From positions 1-64,000 of the forward strand of contig JAUIHS010000014.1 of assembly GCA_030432255.1 (NCBI GenBank): 64,000 nt of DNA, given 5' to 3'. The translations under genes were made by a program, and so were the position numbers. This stretch comes from Phycisphaerae bacterium. Its GTDB lineage: Bacteria; Planctomycetota; Phycisphaerae; Phycisphaerales; UBA1924. Below the pieces are notes generated by a model. It was given only the letters and a program-made list of their open reading frames with translations, searched no databases and had not been told where the DNA came from. Each line of letters opens with the position of its first letter. Within the stretch, counting starts at the first letter, position 1. Positions 47,319 to 56,440 of the stretch are shown piece after piece.

Positions 47319-47460
47319 GCGGGGAGCGAGGGGCGGGGAGCGGGATGGGGTGGGAATCGGGCAACCGGGCTGGGTCGGTGGGCTACGTGGAAGTGTGGAC
47401 GACGGTAGGATCACGCCGTTGTTCAAACAGGCTCCCCGCACCCCGCCCCTCGCTCCCCGC
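47319..47460. repeat. Long inverted repeat, 26-base arms, before the CNNM gene
   Basis: The left arm (47319-47344) and right arm (47435-47460) are reverse complements with one mismatch. Each arm consists of G-rich words (core GCGGGGAGCGAGGGGCGGGG). They are 90 bases apart; the right arm ends only 7 bases before the start codon of the CNNM/CBS gene, so it could hide the ribosome-binding site. Together with the ppdK terminator this accounts for the 387-base gap 47081-47467; nothing else is recognisable there. Confidence 0.6.
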
Positions 47461-47467
47461 CCCCCAC

Positions 47468-48520
47468 ATGTACACCCCCCTCATCCTCTACTTCCTGCTG
47501 GCCGTCATCGTCTCCTTCGTCTGCTCACTGCTGGAGGCGACGATCCTGTCGCTGGACACCGGATATGTCGAGAAGCTGGCGCGGGAGGGGCGTCGGTCGG
47601 GGGTCATGCTCAAGCGGCTGCGGGCCGGGCTTGATCGGCCGCTCGCCGCGATCCTGACGATGAACACCGTCGCCAATGTCGTCGGCTCCGCCGGAGTCGG
47701 CGCCGAGGCGGAACGGGTCTTCGGCGAGGAGGCGCTTGCGATTGCGGCGGCGGTCCTGACCATGTGCATTCTCGTCGGCTCCGAGATCATCCCGAAGGCG
47801 CTTGGGGCGGCGTACGCCCGTCAACTGGCGCCGCTCGCGGCGTACCTGATTCAGGCATTGATCATTCTGCTCTATCCCGTGGTGATCGTGCTGCGATTCC
47901 TGTCGCGTCACGTCGCGGGAGGTGGCGGTGACGATGCCCCGACGATGGAGGAGATTCACCTGCTCGCCGAGATTGGCGCGCGGGCGGGGACGATTCAGTC
48001 GCGCGAGACGCGCATCATTGCCAACATCCTCCGCCTGAATGCGATGCAGGCTTGCGATGTGATGACGCCGCGAGTTGAGATCTTCGCGTTGCAGAAGGAC
48101 GTGACGGTGGGGGAGGTTGCTCGGCGCACGGATCCGATTCGTTACTCGCGTATTCCGATCTACGCTGAGAATCGGGATGAGATCGTCGGCATTGTTCTTC
48201 GCTCCGAGATCTTCAAGACGTGTTTTGACGGTCAGCCTGAGGCGTCACTGGAGTCGATCCGCAAGCCCGTGTACTTCGTTCCCGAGACCCAGTCGATTGC
48301 GCGTCTGCTGGAGACGTTCATTGAGCGGCGCGAGCACATCGTGCTGGTCGTGAACGAGTATGGCGGTACGGAGGGCCTGGTGACGCTGGAAGATGCCATC
48401 GAGACGCTCCTTGGCGTGGAGATCGTCGATGAACTCGACTCGGTGGAGGATCTGCGCAAGCTGGCCCTGCAGAAGCTCAAGCAGCGCAGGCAGTTGCGCC
48501 ATGCGGATGTGGAGCATTAG
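47468..48520 (+). CDS. CNNM/CBS-domain membrane protein (CorC/HlyC-type)
   Basis: The 350-residue protein has the DUF21/CNNM transmembrane domain (about 1-155, four hydrophobic segments; LYFLLAVIVSFVCSLLEATI, LTMNTVANVVGSAGVGAEAE and VGSEIIPKALG are typical) followed by a CBS-domain pair (about 185-320, VMTPRVEIFALQKDVTVGEV and IVLVVNEYGGTEGLVTLEDA). Members are linked to magnesium/cobalt efflux. The usual C-terminal CorC_HlyC domain is missing, and the protein ends with a short basic tail. ATG 47468 opens the first membrane helix; earlier starts fall in the inverted repeat. No ribosome-binding site stands out because the upstream sequence is C-rich. Confidence 0.87.
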   Translation: MYTPLILYFLLAVIVSFVCSLLEATILSLDTGYVEKLAREGRRSGVMLKRLRAGLDRPLAAILTMNTVANVVGSAGVGAEAERVFGEEALAIAAAVLTMCILVGSEIIPKALGAAYARQLAPLAAYLIQALIILLYPVVIVLRFLSRHVAGGGGDDAPTMEEIHLLAEIGARAGTIQSRETRIIANILRLNAMQACDVMTPRVEIFALQKDVTVGEVARRTDPIRYSRIPIYAENRDEIVGIVLRSEIFKTCFDGQPEASLESIRKPVYFVPETQSIARLLETFIERREHIVLVVNEYGGTEGLVTLEDAIETLLGVEIVDELDSVEDLRKLALQKLKQRRQLRHADVEH

Positions 48521-48622
48521 CGCCGGTTCCGTTCATTCGTAGCGTGTCGTGGCGGGAGACAGGAACGTGGTGGAGCGCCTGGGGCGTTCGACGTGCGGGA
48601 TTCCATCGCTCCACTGCTGAAG

Positions 48623-48657
48623 TCAGCGCTTGGCAGAGCGCCCAAGCTCGGCGCTGA
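48623..48657 (+). other. Stem-loop in the gap before the secreted deiminase-like gene
   Basis: TCAGCGC and GCGCTGA form an outer 7-bp stem, and CTTGG with CCAAG an inner 5-bp stem. There is no T tract, so it is either a poor terminator of the CNNM gene or a control element. A possible promoter TTGCTC (48672) - 17 - TAGGCT (48695) for the following gene lies right after it. Confidence 0.35.
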
Positions 48658-48746
48658 TCGGTGCATGATCCTTGCTCGCGTTGGGAGCGGTCTGTAGGCT
48701 CGAACCAGTGAGAGAGACTCAGCGCGGAACGCGTAGGAGATCAAAG

Positions 48747-51164
48747 ATGGCGCACTTCGGTATGGCAGTCGCTTGTGGAGCGTTGTTCGGCGCGATTGTT
48801 GCTGCGCACGCTCAGGTTGGACCCATGCGGGTTGCCGCAGAATGGGAACCGGTTGAGACAGTCATCATTCGAAGCCCATGGGCTCACGAACCTGAAGCGG
48901 TTATTGCACTTCACCAGGCTGCCGGCTTGACGATCCTGGTACAGGATGCGAGTGAAGAGGCTTATTTTCGTGGCTACTTCCAGTCCACGCTGGGCATTGA
49001 CCCTGCCACGATCAATTGGGTGACGACGACTGACTTCTCGATCTGGCCACGCGACTGGGGACCCTACTGCGCCTTCGACTCCACCGGTGAGATGTTCGTC
49101 GTCGATCCGATGTGGCAGGGATACCCCAGCATGAACCAACCGTGCGGAGGTGGCATCTCCATCTGGACACCGTCCCAGGATGATGCCACCGCGAATGCAG
49201 AGATCGCTGCATCGCTCGGACTCAGCCGCTCGCCGATGCCGGCTTATGCCACCGGTGGGAACTTCCTGCTCGATGGGTTCGGCCGTGGTTTCTCATCCTG
49301 TCTCCAACTTGCGGAGAATGCGCCCATCAACAGCGAGTCGCAGCTCCGCGGCATCGTGGATTCCTACATGGGCATCAGTGACTACCAGATCATGCAGAAC
49401 TGGGAGTTGTCAGGCATTCAACATGTCGACTGCTGGATGAAGCTCGCGGACGAGGAGACCATTCTCGTGAAGCGGCCGCCGGCAGGACACCCGGAGGAAG
49501 GACCAACGGAAGCCAACATCGCTGTCCTCGAGTCACTGCTCACACCGTGGGGACGGCCGTATCGGATCATCCGGGTTGATACGCCTCCGTACAACGGGCA
49601 GGGGCACCTCGCGAACTATCTGAATTCACTGATCATCAACGATCATGTGCTGGTCCCCATGTTCAACACCTGGGCTGACCAGGCTGCACTCGATGCTTTC
49701 GGCGCTGCGCTCCCGGGGTACACGGTCGTGCCCCTGCCTTTCAGTGGTGAGTACAACTACACAGACGCCGTGCACTGCCGGAGTCGTAGCATCTTCGACC
49801 GCGACATGTTGCGTCTCACACATGCTCCCATGCGAGGTGACGTGCCGCATCAACCCGGTGGTTACCCGCTGGTACTGCAAGTCGAGTCGATGGGCGGCCA
49901 CACGATCCTGGCCGGTGAGACACAATTGCGCTGGCGTGAGACGGGAGACACCGACTGGAACGTGATCGCGCTGACCGACTCCGGCGGCGGTTCATTCGCC
50001 GGAGTCATCCCGGGCGATGCCGGCGGGGTCGAACGCGGCGATACCGTCGAGTATTACATCCGCTCGGCAGACTCATCGGGACGCATCTCGCACCTGCCCT
50101 ACCCGGCACCGGACGGCTTCTACAGCTTCGAGGTGTATGACGATCGACTGACACTGCTCTATGACATGGCGCCATCGCTCTCAGCACCAGGTGATCCGAT
50201 CTCGGTGCGCATTCGAGTTGAGGAGCGGCAGGATGCACTGGTGCCGGGGAGTGTCTTCTTGCAGTACAGCTACGAGGCAGGCGCAGCAGCGGGCGAGTAC
50301 GCCACTCTTCAGATGACTGATCTGGGTGGTGGGATCCACGAGGCCGTGATCCCGGGCGGGCGATGCGGTGAACTGGTGTCCGTGTATGCCTCTGCTGACA
50401 GTCCCGTGCATGGGGAACGGATGTGGCCGCGAGACGGGGCTTCGGATCCATTCACTGTCGAAGTGGGTGCGAGTGAGATGCAGGCGCAGCGTGTCGAGTC
50501 ACTGGATGATGGACTTCCTGCCGACATGACGGCGACGGGCCTCTGGTCTGTGAGCGGTGCCTGTCCCGCACCGGCGGGTGGCTGCGGCGGCGGGCTCAGT
50601 GCTGCGTTCGTGGATTCCGCCTCCTGCACGTACAACACCGGTGCGACTGAGCAGGGTGATCTGACACTCACGGTCGACCTGACCTCGGTTCACGCCGGTG
50701 AGTCCGCGACCCTGACCTACTGCTCTTTCCTGCACACCGAGCAGACCGATTACGGCTTTCTGGGATACGACATCGCCACGGTCCTCGCGAACGGTATCCC
50801 CATTGACTCCCCTGAAGAGTCGCTTGCCTGGCTGAGCCGCGAGGTCGATCTCTCGGCATTCGCCGGCTCCAGTGTCACATTGGCCTGGCGGTTTGACACC
50901 GTGGACAACGAGTACAACGACTACCCGGGCTGGCGAGTGGATGACATCCGTGTGGAGGTTGAGGTGACGGAGTGCAATGGCGGGCCGTGTGCCGGCGACG
51001 CCAATGGTGACGGCTTCGTGGACTTCGGCGATCTGGATGCGGTGTTGCTGCGGTGGGGTCAGTCGGTCGCACCGGGTTCAACCGGCGACGTCTCACGGGA
51101 CGGCACAGTGAACTACACGGATTTGAACGAGGTGCTGTCGAATTGGGCTCAGAGTTGCAGTTGA
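48747..51164 (+). CDS. Secreted agmatine/peptidylarginine deiminase-family protein with dockerin-like tail
   Basis: The 805-residue protein has a signal peptide (to about residue 23, AAHAQ). Residues 25-400 match the porphyromonas-type arginine deiminase (agmatine deiminase) fold: RVAAEWEPVETVIIRSPWAH, DFSIWPRDWGPYCAF, GIQHVDCWMKLADEETI (HxDxxxK-type) and YTDAVHCRSRSIFD with the putative nucleophile Cys. The middle has beta-sandwich domains. The C-terminus carries two EF-hand-like repeats, GDANGDGFVDFGDLDAVLLR and GDVSRDGTVNYTDLNEVLSN, ending WAQSCS. It would deiminate guanidino groups outside the cell; the substrate is unknown. ATG 48747 follows AGGAGA with 7-base spacing. Confidence 0.8.
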   Translation: MAHFGMAVACGALFGAIVAAHAQVGPMRVAAEWEPVETVIIRSPWAHEPEAVIALHQAAGLTILVQDASEEAYFRGYFQSTLGIDPATINWVTTTDFSIWPRDWGPYCAFDSTGEMFVVDPMWQGYPSMNQPCGGGISIWTPSQDDATANAEIAASLGLSRSPMPAYATGGNFLLDGFGRGFSSCLQLAENAPINSESQLRGIVDSYMGISDYQIMQNWELSGIQHVDCWMKLADEETILVKRPPAGHPEEGPTEANIAVLESLLTPWGRPYRIIRVDTPPYNGQGHLANYLNSLIINDHVLVPMFNTWADQAALDAFGAALPGYTVVPLPFSGEYNYTDAVHCRSRSIFDRDMLRLTHAPMRGDVPHQPGGYPLVLQVESMGGHTILAGETQLRWRETGDTDWNVIALTDSGGGSFAGVIPGDAGGVERGDTVEYYIRSADSSGRISHLPYPAPDGFYSFEVYDDRLTLLYDMAPSLSAPGDPISVRIRVEERQDALVPGSVFLQYSYEAGAAAGEYATLQMTDLGGGIHEAVIPGGRCGELVSVYASADSPVHGERMWPRDGASDPFTVEVGASEMQAQRVESLDDGLPADMTATGLWSVSGACPAPAGGCGGGLSAAFVDSASCTYNTGATEQGDLTLTVDLTSVHAGESATLTYCSFLHTEQTDYGFLGYDIATVLANGIPIDSPEESLAWLSREVDLSAFAGSSVTLAWRFDTVDNEYNDYPGWRVDDIRVEVEVTECNGGPCAGDANGDGFVDFGDLDAVLLRWGQSVAPGSTGDVSRDGTVNYTDLNEVLSNWAQSCS

Positions 51165-51237
51165 TGACTGTGAGCTTCGGGAACAGCAGACGTTTGTTGA
51201 CCGGATTCGGCCGATCGCTCCGAGGGCTGTCGCCGAA

Positions 51238-52584
51238 TCAGATTTTCGGGGTGCGTCGGAAGAGGCCGGTGGCCAGTTCGCCGAATCGGCAGAGCCGGAG
51301 GGTCATGCGCAGGCGGCGCAGGTTGGGATCATCCGGGTCGACGATCAGTGCCTGGTCGAGGTGCTGGCGGGCGCGCTTGTACTGCCGCTCCTGCATGTAG
51401 GCGAGGGCCATGTTGTGCAGCGCGGGAACGTAGCGCGGCTCGATACGCAGTGCGCGGCGGCACGCTTCCATGCCGTAGCTGCGGTTGCCTGACTGGAAGT
51501 AGCAGACTGACAGGTGATGCAGTGCATGAGCGTCGTTGGGCCGCTTGTCGAGCAGTGAACGGAAGACGCGGATCGCATCCTTGGGCAGGCGGGAATCGAG
51601 CAGCAGGCGACCCAGATCGTCCAGGTCATCGGCGGCGAAGCCTGACGGGTTACGGCGGAATTCGCGCAGTTCGCGTCGCAGGTGTTTGCGGGCTTCCGGG
51701 ACATCATTCTGATCGAGCAGGAGTGATGCGAGGCGGCGGCGTGCTTCCGGGAAGGTCGGATCGAGCCTGATGACGAGTCGGAAAGCGGCGTGCGCTTCGC
51801 GCGTGTTTCGCCGGCGCAGCGCGAGTTCCCCGATCTGGAAGTGTGCATCGGGGTTGTCGCTTTCAAGTTCGAGCACGCGCCGGAACTTCTCGCCCGCTTC
51901 ACCGAGGCGATTCATCTCCATCAGGAGGCAGCCGAGATCGAGGAGCGTTTCGATGTCGCCGGGGTGGTCGCGCAATTCGCGGAGGTAGAGCTGGCGGGCG
52001 CGCTCCTGGCGACCTGTCTCCGCGTAGGCACACGCGAGTCGGGCGTGCACGCGCGGGAGATTGGGGTCGATGGCTGCCGCTTCCCGGAAGCAGTAGATCG
52101 CACGGTCGTAGTCATTCCGGTCGAGGAGCGACTCGGCGATGCTGGAGAACGCGAGGGCATGATCGCCTTCGTACTGGAGCGCCTGGTAGAACATCACTTC
52201 CGCCTGGTCGTGCCTTCCGATGCGATGGTACGCCTCGATGCGGAAGATGTAGGTCTCAGCTCGCGAGGGATCGATCCGCTCGGCGGCATCGAACCATTCG
52301 ATCGCTTTGCCGTATTGCTCGATCCGGCTGTGGAGCACGCCCATGAGCAGATGGGTCTGGAAGTCCCCGTCCTCCAGTCGGTGCGCATCTTCGAGGGCAC
52401 GGAGAGCGGACTCGACACGACCGGCGGCCTCGAGCGTCAGGGCGAGGTTGAAGTGCCATTCGGCGCGATAGGGGTTCAGGGCAAGGGCGCGACGCAGCTC
52501 GGACTCGGCTTCGTCCCAGCGGCCCGCTTCGTAGAATTCGTGGGCCCTCTCGTAGTGCTGCTCGGCTTCGAACCAGTCGTTCAT
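51238..52584 (-). CDS. Tetratricopeptide repeat protein
   Basis: The 448-residue soluble protein is built from about eleven TPR units throughout its length (for example EFYEAGRWDEAESELRRALA, IYCFREAAAIDPNLPRVHAR, GEKFRRVLELESDNPDAHFQ). No signal peptide, catalytic motif or second domain is visible, so it probably acts as a protein-binding scaffold. The partner is not known. ATG 52584 (MNDWFEAEQHYERA) is used because the extra upstream residues to 52719 do not look like a TPR or a signal. A -10-like TATCAT lies about 60-75 bases upstream on its strand. Confidence 0.82.
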   Translation of the reverse strand: MNDWFEAEQHYERAHEFYEAGRWDEAESELRRALALNPYRAEWHFNLALTLEAAGRVESALRALEDAHRLEDGDFQTHLLMGVLHSRIEQYGKAIEWFDAAERIDPSRAETYIFRIEAYHRIGRHDQAEVMFYQALQYEGDHALAFSSIAESLLDRNDYDRAIYCFREAAAIDPNLPRVHARLACAYAETGRQERARQLYLRELRDHPGDIETLLDLGCLLMEMNRLGEAGEKFRRVLELESDNPDAHFQIGELALRRRNTREAHAAFRLVIRLDPTFPEARRRLASLLLDQNDVPEARKHLRRELREFRRNPSGFAADDLDDLGRLLLDSRLPKDAIRVFRSLLDKRPNDAHALHHLSVCYFQSGNRSYGMEACRRALRIEPRYVPALHNMALAYMQERQYKRARQHLDQALIVDPDDPNLRRLRMTLRLCRFGELATGLFRRTPKI

Positions 52585-52767
52585 GCTCGTATCCACAAGA
52601 GCGGGCCGCGAGACCGCGATTCGGCCTGAAACTGCGGGCCTTCTCGAACGTATGATAGCGGGGAAGAGGCGGAGTTCTCCGAATCCGGCGGCTGATTTCG
52701 TGAAGTTCCGACCCCCCACGGGCGTTGGCTTGTCCGAGGGTGGTGCCGGAGCGTTAGGATGTGATTG

Positions 52768-54768
52768 ATGTGCGGATGCAGAACAGGAGCTACATCGACG
52801 GAAAGGCGGTGGTCGCTTTGTCGATTCAGCGCGATGTCGGTGTTGTTTCTCCTGTTCTCCGGAGTTCCGGCGGGTCTGGGGCAGTCGGCTGAAGCCGGCG
52901 ACGAGGCTGGCAGCAGCACCTCGGAAGCCACATCCGATGGGGTATCAGCCCCAACTCCACCGGGCCCGGTGCCGACACCGACTTTTGCCGAGCAGATGGC
53001 CGAGGCGATGGATGCGGGTGATGAGGCCGCCGACCTGGTCATTCGAGATGCCCTTGCAGCCGGCCACGAAAGAGCCTCGGGGCTCATCTTTGCGTTCCGG
53101 GCCGACGAACCGGCCGGTGTCCGTGAGGAAGTAGTTCGGTATGGCGAGCGGAACGGGATCTCGAACGAAGTCCTGATCGAGGCGATGCTGGATCTGCTCG
53201 GGTCCTCGTCGGACTCGATGACGCCCCGCCTGCTCGCAGCCATCGGCCGGGCGACGGGTCAGGCCCGGAGTCGATCGGTGGTTCGCCGCATCCTGGACTT
53301 TGCCAAAACCGACGCGCGCGCCTCTGCCCAGGCGCGGATCCGCGCGGCTGTCTTCGAAGCGCTGGAGTACCAGACGGGTCGCTTCGACATCGGGCGTGAC
53401 ATGGATGCGTGGGAGGCGTGGTGGTCCGAGGTGGAGTGGGTGCCGGAGTCGGCGTGGCAGATGCACCTGACCGACGCCCACGCGAGTCATGCCCGGGCGG
53501 CCGAAGGGCGGGCATCGCACCTCGCCGATCGTGTCGAGGCGCTGTACGCGCGACTGCATGCGCGAATGGACGAGAACGAGCGTTCCGCGCTGATGGTCGA
53601 GTTACTGCGCGATGACCTCCCTCGCGCCCGCGCCTTCGGGTTCCAGTTGGCCTTCCGAGCCCTGCTGAACGCGAAGCCGTTGAAGGACGAGGTGCTGGAG
53701 GCGGCAGAAGAACGACTGACGGATGGTGTTCCCGCACTCCGTGCGCAGGCGGCACGCCTGCTCGAGAAGCGTCGTCGCCCGGGACTCGATGAACGAGTGG
53801 CACGCTTGCTGCTGGAGGAAGAAGAACCGGACGTCGCGGCCGCGATGATGCGCGTGACGGCACATCAGCCTCATGCGCGCGCGCTGCCTGCCGTGCGCCG
53901 TTGGCTCGGCACGGATGGTGCTGTCTACGACGCTTCGGTTGATGCGCTCCTGGCGATGCACCGGGAGTCCATGGTGAAGAGTCCTGAGATCCTGTCTGAG
54001 GTTCGCACGATCCTGGAGTCGCGGCTCGATGATCGGCCGACCCCGGCAGGTCTGCGGCTGCTCGGTCGCCTCGGGGAGATGGATCGACTGTTGCCCTTCC
54101 TCACTTCAGAGGATGGGCCACTCGCGGTTGCTGCCGGTGAAGCGGTCATGGGCTACGAGGAAGCGCTGCCTCGCCTGCTCGGGGCGTGTGAAGGTCGGCC
54201 GGCCCTTTGGGAATCGACGGTGCGCGCATCGATGTCGTTTCGACCGACGGCGGATGGCTACCTGATGTGCCGCGACCTGCCAAGTCCGGCATCGGTGGAT
54301 CGCGAGAGTCTTCTTGCGTCGTACGGCGCGTTGCTGTCTGCGGAGGATCTGCTGCGGGTTGCGATGGCGGAGTCTGATGCTCCGTTCCGGCTGCAACTGC
54401 TGTCCCGCATTGCGGAGCCGGGCTTCGTGATGGAGGACTCAGGCTCGGATCGCACGGAACTGGTGGCCGCTCTGATCGGAACCTACAAGGAACTGCAGCG
54501 CCCGGAGTCGGTCCTGTCACTGCTGGATCGCCTTCCGGAACCGGTCCAGCGGCAGATGGACACCGAACGGGTGTATTGCCTGCTGTGGCTCAACCGGATG
54601 GCCGATGCCGTTGCGATCACCGAGGCCCACGGGGTGAGCGCATCGACATGGATCGAAGCGTGGGAGAAGTTCTCCGCAGCGGATCATGGCGAAGCGATCC
54701 GTGCCGAGATTCAGCTTCGCTTCGAGTCCGAACTGACGGATGAGCAGCGGGCGATTCTGGGAATCTGA
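52768..54768 (+). CDS. Large secreted helical-repeat protein of unknown function
   Basis: The 666-residue protein starts with an N-terminal signal (arginine-containing n-region, hydrophobic SAMSVLFLLFSGVPAGLG) and a Pro/Ser/Thr-rich stretch (residues 35-75). The remainder is alpha-helical in repeating units resembling HEAT/ARM or TPR-like solenoids, for example LTDGVPALRAQAARLLEKRR and EILSEVRTILESRLDDRPTP. I do not recognise a catalytic motif. It resembles other large planctomycete secreted helical proteins only in general character. ATG 52768 is chosen so the signal peptide is complete; ATG 52834 would remove the positive charges. Confidence 0.65.
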   Translation: MCGCRTGATSTERRWSLCRFSAMSVLFLLFSGVPAGLGQSAEAGDEAGSSTSEATSDGVSAPTPPGPVPTPTFAEQMAEAMDAGDEAADLVIRDALAAGHERASGLIFAFRADEPAGVREEVVRYGERNGISNEVLIEAMLDLLGSSSDSMTPRLLAAIGRATGQARSRSVVRRILDFAKTDARASAQARIRAAVFEALEYQTGRFDIGRDMDAWEAWWSEVEWVPESAWQMHLTDAHASHARAAEGRASHLADRVEALYARLHARMDENERSALMVELLRDDLPRARAFGFQLAFRALLNAKPLKDEVLEAAEERLTDGVPALRAQAARLLEKRRRPGLDERVARLLLEEEEPDVAAAMMRVTAHQPHARALPAVRRWLGTDGAVYDASVDALLAMHRESMVKSPEILSEVRTILESRLDDRPTPAGLRLLGRLGEMDRLLPFLTSEDGPLAVAAGEAVMGYEEALPRLLGACEGRPALWESTVRASMSFRPTADGYLMCRDLPSPASVDRESLLASYGALLSAEDLLRVAMAESDAPFRLQLLSRIAEPGFVMEDSGSDRTELVAALIGTYKELQRPESVLSLLDRLPEPVQRQMDTERVYCLLWLNRMADAVAITEAHGVSASTWIEAWEKFSAADHGEAIRAEIQLRFESELTDEQRAILGI

Positions 54769-54916
54769 CGACCCGGCCTCTTGCGCCCGCCGCCTTCAGG
54801 GCCTTGCCATCAGGAATTGATCGCCATGGATCCGGCAGGGTGTTAGCATGGCTGCCGTGCGCTTGAACGTGAGATGCGTTCGTGCATGAGGACGAGAGAC
54901 AACGGAGAGGTTGAAC

Positions 54917-56407
54917 ATGCGGAAGATGCTGAGCGCAGCGATGGGTGTGTTGATGAGCACATGTATGGCGATGGCAACATGCCCGCCTTCAACGTGGACC
55001 GTGCAGCCGCAGGCGGGCTCCGGACAGCGACTCGGCGGCGTTGCGTACGGTGGCGGCACCTGGGTAGCAGTGGGCGCTTCCGGCGAAGTGCTGACTTCCG
55101 TAGACGGAACGACATGGACAGACCTCACGCCGTCACCGACATCCTATGACTTCCTCGATGTGGCGTATGACAACGGGCCGGGCACATTCATGGCGGTGGG
55201 CTCGGACGGTGTCGTGTTTGCGCTGTCGGGACCCGCAGGTGGAACGGGATTCCTCTTCGGGACGAGCATGGTGCTGGGGGGTGTCGCGTACGGCAACGGT
55301 GCGTGGGTGGCGGTGGGTGGTGAATTCTCGCTTGCGACAGGATGGGACGAACTCATCATCCGATCCACCAACGATGGTGCGTCGTGGTCGGAGGTGTATC
55401 GGGCACCGGCGAGCAGTGCGACGAGTGTGTTGACGGATGTTGCTTTCACCAACGGCGCTTTCGTTGCCGTGGCCGGTGATGGTGATGTGCATCGATCGAC
55501 GACGGGGGGCAGTTGGAGCGTGGTTGCTTCGCTGGGTACATCCCTGAAGTGCGTTTCCGCAGGCCCCAGCCACTACTTCGCGGGCGGAACCAACGGTCGG
55601 ATCTACCGCTCGAGCACGGGAACAGGCTGGTCCACTTCCACCGTCGGGAGTGGGTCGTGGTTTGATATCGTCGCGGGCAAGGGGTGGCTCGCCGCGGTCG
55701 GCCAAGGCGGGTCGATTGCGGTCTCGGGCAACAACGGCTCGAGTTGGTCGACACAGTCATCGGGAACGACGGATGCGCTGGAATCGGTCGGCGCCGGCGA
55801 CAACGGTTTCATATCGGTGGGGACGTCGAATCCCGGGAATCAACGCATCGTCAGTTCACTCTGCACGTCTCTGCCCAACCTGGCGCCGTACGGCGGGTTG
55901 GCGGGATGGACGGCACCGGTCGAGGTGATGTCCTCGACGCGTGGTGCGCCCTTCTACAGCGATGAGGTGCTCGAACTGCGTGCGGCGTGGGCGAACTTCG
56001 GCGCGGCGGATGCCGGTGCGTTCGCCGTTCTGATCGAAGTGGAAACGGCGGGGGATCTCCCGGTCAGTTCGCCCGGGCTGGCTTCACTGAGCGCTCAGTT
56101 CATTGACGGTGTGACCTTCGGTCCGCTGGAGCCCGGTCTCTATGACATCACCGTGACGATCGACTCCGACGCCGAGGTTGCGGAGGAGGATGAGGGCGAC
56201 AATGTGTATGCCCTGGAAGTCGAGATCCTGTGTGGATCGTCGTGCCCGGAGGACGCGGACTGCAGCGGAAGCGTCGACTTCGGTGACCTCAACGCTGTAC
56301 TGCTCGCCTGGGGTACGTCGGATCCCGACGCCGACCTCAACGACGACGGTATGGTGGACTTCGACGATCTGAACATGGTGCTGCTGGCATGGGGCCAGGG
56401 TTGCTGA
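54917..56407 (+). CDS. Secreted beta-propeller-like protein with CARDB and dockerin-like domains
   Basis: The 496-residue protein has a signal peptide (to about residue 21). Residues 25-300 consist of repeats of the type GGVAYGGGTWVAVGASGEVL and DGTTWTDLTPSP, like the BNR/sialidase-type or photosystem-stability propeller repeats. A CARDB-like beta domain (about 310-420, YSDEVLELRAAWANFGAADA) follows, and the chain ends in two EF-hand-like repeats, DADCSGSVDFGDLNAVLLAW and DLNDDGMVDFDDLNMVLLAW, with final residues GQGC. It is probably an extracellular or surface-attached binding protein. The ribosome-binding site GGAGAGG is 7 bases before ATG 54917. Confidence 0.75.
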   Translation: MRKMLSAAMGVLMSTCMAMATCPPSTWTVQPQAGSGQRLGGVAYGGGTWVAVGASGEVLTSVDGTTWTDLTPSPTSYDFLDVAYDNGPGTFMAVGSDGVVFALSGPAGGTGFLFGTSMVLGGVAYGNGAWVAVGGEFSLATGWDELIIRSTNDGASWSEVYRAPASSATSVLTDVAFTNGAFVAVAGDGDVHRSTTGGSWSVVASLGTSLKCVSAGPSHYFAGGTNGRIYRSSTGTGWSTSTVGSGSWFDIVAGKGWLAAVGQGGSIAVSGNNGSSWSTQSSGTTDALESVGAGDNGFISVGTSNPGNQRIVSSLCTSLPNLAPYGGLAGWTAPVEVMSSTRGAPFYSDEVLELRAAWANFGAADAGAFAVLIEVETAGDLPVSSPGLASLSAQFIDGVTFGPLEPGLYDITVTIDSDAEVAEEDEGDNVYALEVEILCGSSCPEDADCSGSVDFGDLNAVLLAWGTSDPDADLNDDGMVDFDDLNMVLLAWGQGC

Positions 56408-56440
56408 CCGGATCGGACCGGTGAGCGGGCATCAGGAAAT

